From the NCBI GenBank assembly GCA_964414425.1, contig CAYPWL010000011.1, positions 1 to 64,000 of the forward strand: DNA of 64,000 nt. The letters are read 5' to 3'. Shown here piece by piece: positions 62,648 through 64,000 of the stretch. The position numbers were made by a program, and so were the translations under genes. How positions within the stretch are numbered: position 1 is the stretch's first letter; each line of letters opens with the position of its first letter. Under the pieces are notes generated by a model. The model was not told the DNA's origin. It worked only from the letters and a program-made list of their open reading frames with translations, and did no database searches. The stretch comes from GYS-P2D sp964414425. Lineage in GTDB: Bacteria > Bacteroidota > Bacteroidia > Chitinophagales > Saprospiraceae.

Positions 62648-64000
62648 TTACTCTTTGACGACAGTCATCTTAATCTTAAAGTGGATCGCGGCATAGAGCA
62701 AGGTGACGAATGGGCTTAAGTAATTAAATATAGCGTAGGCAAAATACTCGAAAGTCCCAACGCCCAATACCCCGGATTGGTAAGCTCCACAGGTGTTCCA
62801 TGGTATCAGTACTGAGGTTACTGTACCAGAGTCTTCTAATGTGCGACTTAGGTTGACAGGATGTAATCCCTTCTCTTCATAAGCCTTAGTGAACATCTTA
62901 CCGGGCACTACTATGGCCAAGTACTGATCTGATGCAGTCAAGTTAAGCGCAAGGCAACTTGCTACCGTAGAAGCAAATAATCCAAATACAGTAGTAGCTA
63001 TACTTAACAGTGCTGCGCTAATCCGCTCTAAGGCCCCAATGGCGTCCATAACGCCCCCAAACACCATCGCACACATAATTAACCAGATCGTACCCAGCAT
63101 GCCGCTCATGCCTCCAGAACTGAATAAATCATTGAGCGTCTCATCATCGGTAACTACAGCGCTATCGACAGTCATCGCATTCATCACGCCCTGATAAGCC
63201 GACTGAAAATTCAGTGACTCTGCACCTGCAATATCAGCAACGATACCCGGCTGAAAGATAACCGCAAAAACACCTCCTAACAATGTACCTACCATCAGCG
63301 CTACCAACGGTGGTGCCTTCTTAATGATTAGAAGTACCACTGTGACTGGCACCAAAAAGAGTACGGGACTAATGTGAAACGCTTCATTGATCGAGCCTAA
63401 CATAGCCTCGGGGTTAGTATAACCTGTAGTGTCTCGGGTCAATCCAATAATAGTAAATATGATCAGTGACAAGACGATTGTTGGTACCGTGGTCAAGGCC
63501 ATGTACTTGATATGGTCAAACAGTTCTGCCCCAGCCATAGCTGGTGCCAGATTGGTAGTATCAGAGAGTGGAGACATCTTATCTCCGAAGTATGCTCCTG
63601 ATAGAACTGCACCTGCCACCATGCCCAGAGGTAGCCCTATAGCCTTACCTATACCAATCAACGCTATACCTACAGTCGCCGATGTCGTCCATGAACTGCC
63701 CGTAGCAATTGAGATAATCGCACAGATTATTACTGTTGCGGGTAAGAATATCGTTGGGTTAAGGATCTGCAAGCCGTAATAGATCATAGCGGGTATGATG
63801 CCACTGATCAACCAAGTACCCGCCAGCGCACCTACCATCAGTAATATTAAGATGGCACCTGTCGTCGACTTAAAGTTCTTAGAAACCTCTTCAATCATGG
63901 TCTTATAGCTCACCTTATTCCTAAAGCCCACTATAGCCGCTACCGTCGCTCCTATGAGGAGGACAAACTGGTTGGATCCACTCAGCGCATCATCACCATA
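62648..64000 (-). CDS. nhaC: NhaC-type Na+/H+ antiporter (5' end cut by window)
   Basis: Membrane antiporter of the NhaC family with about ten predicted helices in view. The frame stays open from the in-frame GTG at 63931 to the last base, so the true start lies outside; family proteins are about 450-500 aa. Conserved segments include GSSWTTSATVGIALIGIG, GAYFGDKMSPLSDTTNLAP, NLTASDQYLAIVVPGKMF and LIPWNTCGAYQSGVLGV. It exchanges sodium for protons, fitting a marine habitat. Confidence 0.9.
   Translation of the reverse strand, partial: YGDDALSGSNQFVLLIGATVAAIVGFRNKVSYKTMIEEVSKNFKSTTGAILILLMVGALAGTWLISGIIPAMIYYGLQILNPTIFLPATVIICAIISIATGSSWTTSATVGIALIGIGKAIGLPLGMVAGAVLSGAYFGDKMSPLSDTTNLAPAMAGAELFDHIKYMALTTVPTIVLSLIIFTIIGLTRDTTGYTNPEAMLGSINEAFHISPVLFLVPVTVVLLIIKKAPPLVALMVGTLLGGVFAVIFQPGIVADIAGAESLNFQSAYQGVMNAMTVDSAVVTDDETLNDLFSSGGMSGMLGTIWLIMCAMVFGGVMDAIGALERISAALLSIATTVFGLFASTVASCLALNLTASDQYLAIVVPGKMFTKAYEEKGLHPVNLSRTLEDSGTVTSVLIPWNTCGAYQSGVLGVGTFEYFAYAIFNYLSPFVTLLYAAIHFKIKMTVVKE

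Overview
The window looks like a chromosomal segment from a free-living member of the Bacteroidota, most likely a marine Saprospiraceae/Lewinella-type organism. The evidence is two giant surface proteins that end in type IX secretion (T9SS) sorting domains (one type A, one CHU_C/type B), HYR and GEVED modules, a DUF3276/PUR-type protein, a Bacteroidota GreA-like small protein, a class I HMG-CoA reductase (mevalonate route), weak Shine-Dalgarno signals and at least one TAnnTTTG -7 box. No tRNA or rRNA genes were recognised.

Layout. 0-3.7 kb: the conserved ybbP-ybbA / tesA neighbourhood (ABC permease cut by the window edge, ATPase, divergent GDSL esterase). 3.7-7.5 kb: an orphan histidine kinase, a decayed tyrosine recombinase, a secreted M28 peptidase and a tandem REP-like repeat. 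7.5-12.1 kb: SET-domain protein, DUF1304 protein, outer-membrane-type protein, Lrp/AsnC regulator, DinB-like protein, a short tail-fibre-like secreted protein flanked by two short repeats, and a secreted M20 dipeptidase. 12.2-15.4 kb: a 929-residue fusion of glucose-6-phosphate isomerase and mannose-6-phosphate isomerase, followed by a DoxX protein. 15.5-26 kb: sugar-phosphate isomerase-like lipoprotein, M28 peptidase, D-aminoacylase-type amidohydrolase, MscS channel, HMG-CoA reductase, two small unknown proteins, a PagL-like lipid A deacylase, DoxX and LolA.

26-38.4 kb: a 622-bp non-coding stretch with stacked hairpins and two opposed terminators, then two divergent giant genes: a HYR/C-type-lectin/GEVED protein (1914 aa) and an Ig-like-repeat/CHU_C protein (1900 aa). 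38.4-48 kb: GreA-like protein, TPR lipoprotein, thioredoxin-like lipoprotein, dnaA, VOC protein, GlsB-type membrane protein, an operon of arginine deiminase, thioesterase and YihY, a CRISPR-like repeat pair, and an AAA-winged-helix ATPase preceded by three copies of a 9-bp near-palindrome.

48.1-54.7 kb: the most unusual locus. Genes for a coiled-coil protein, a two-TM PspA-like coiled-coil protein, a broken serine hydrolase, a membrane-anchored substrate-binding protein fused to an OmpA peptidoglycan-binding domain, and its NitT/TauT-type permease and ATPase all run in one direction. I read this as a candidate envelope-tethered ABC system linked to membrane-remodelling proteins. 54.8-64 kb: DUF3276 protein, MsbA-like exporter, a ComEC plus four-HhH-repeat pair (DNA uptake), a divergent OmpA plus membrane-anchored HhH pair, a small secreted protein and an NhaC antiporter cut by the window end.
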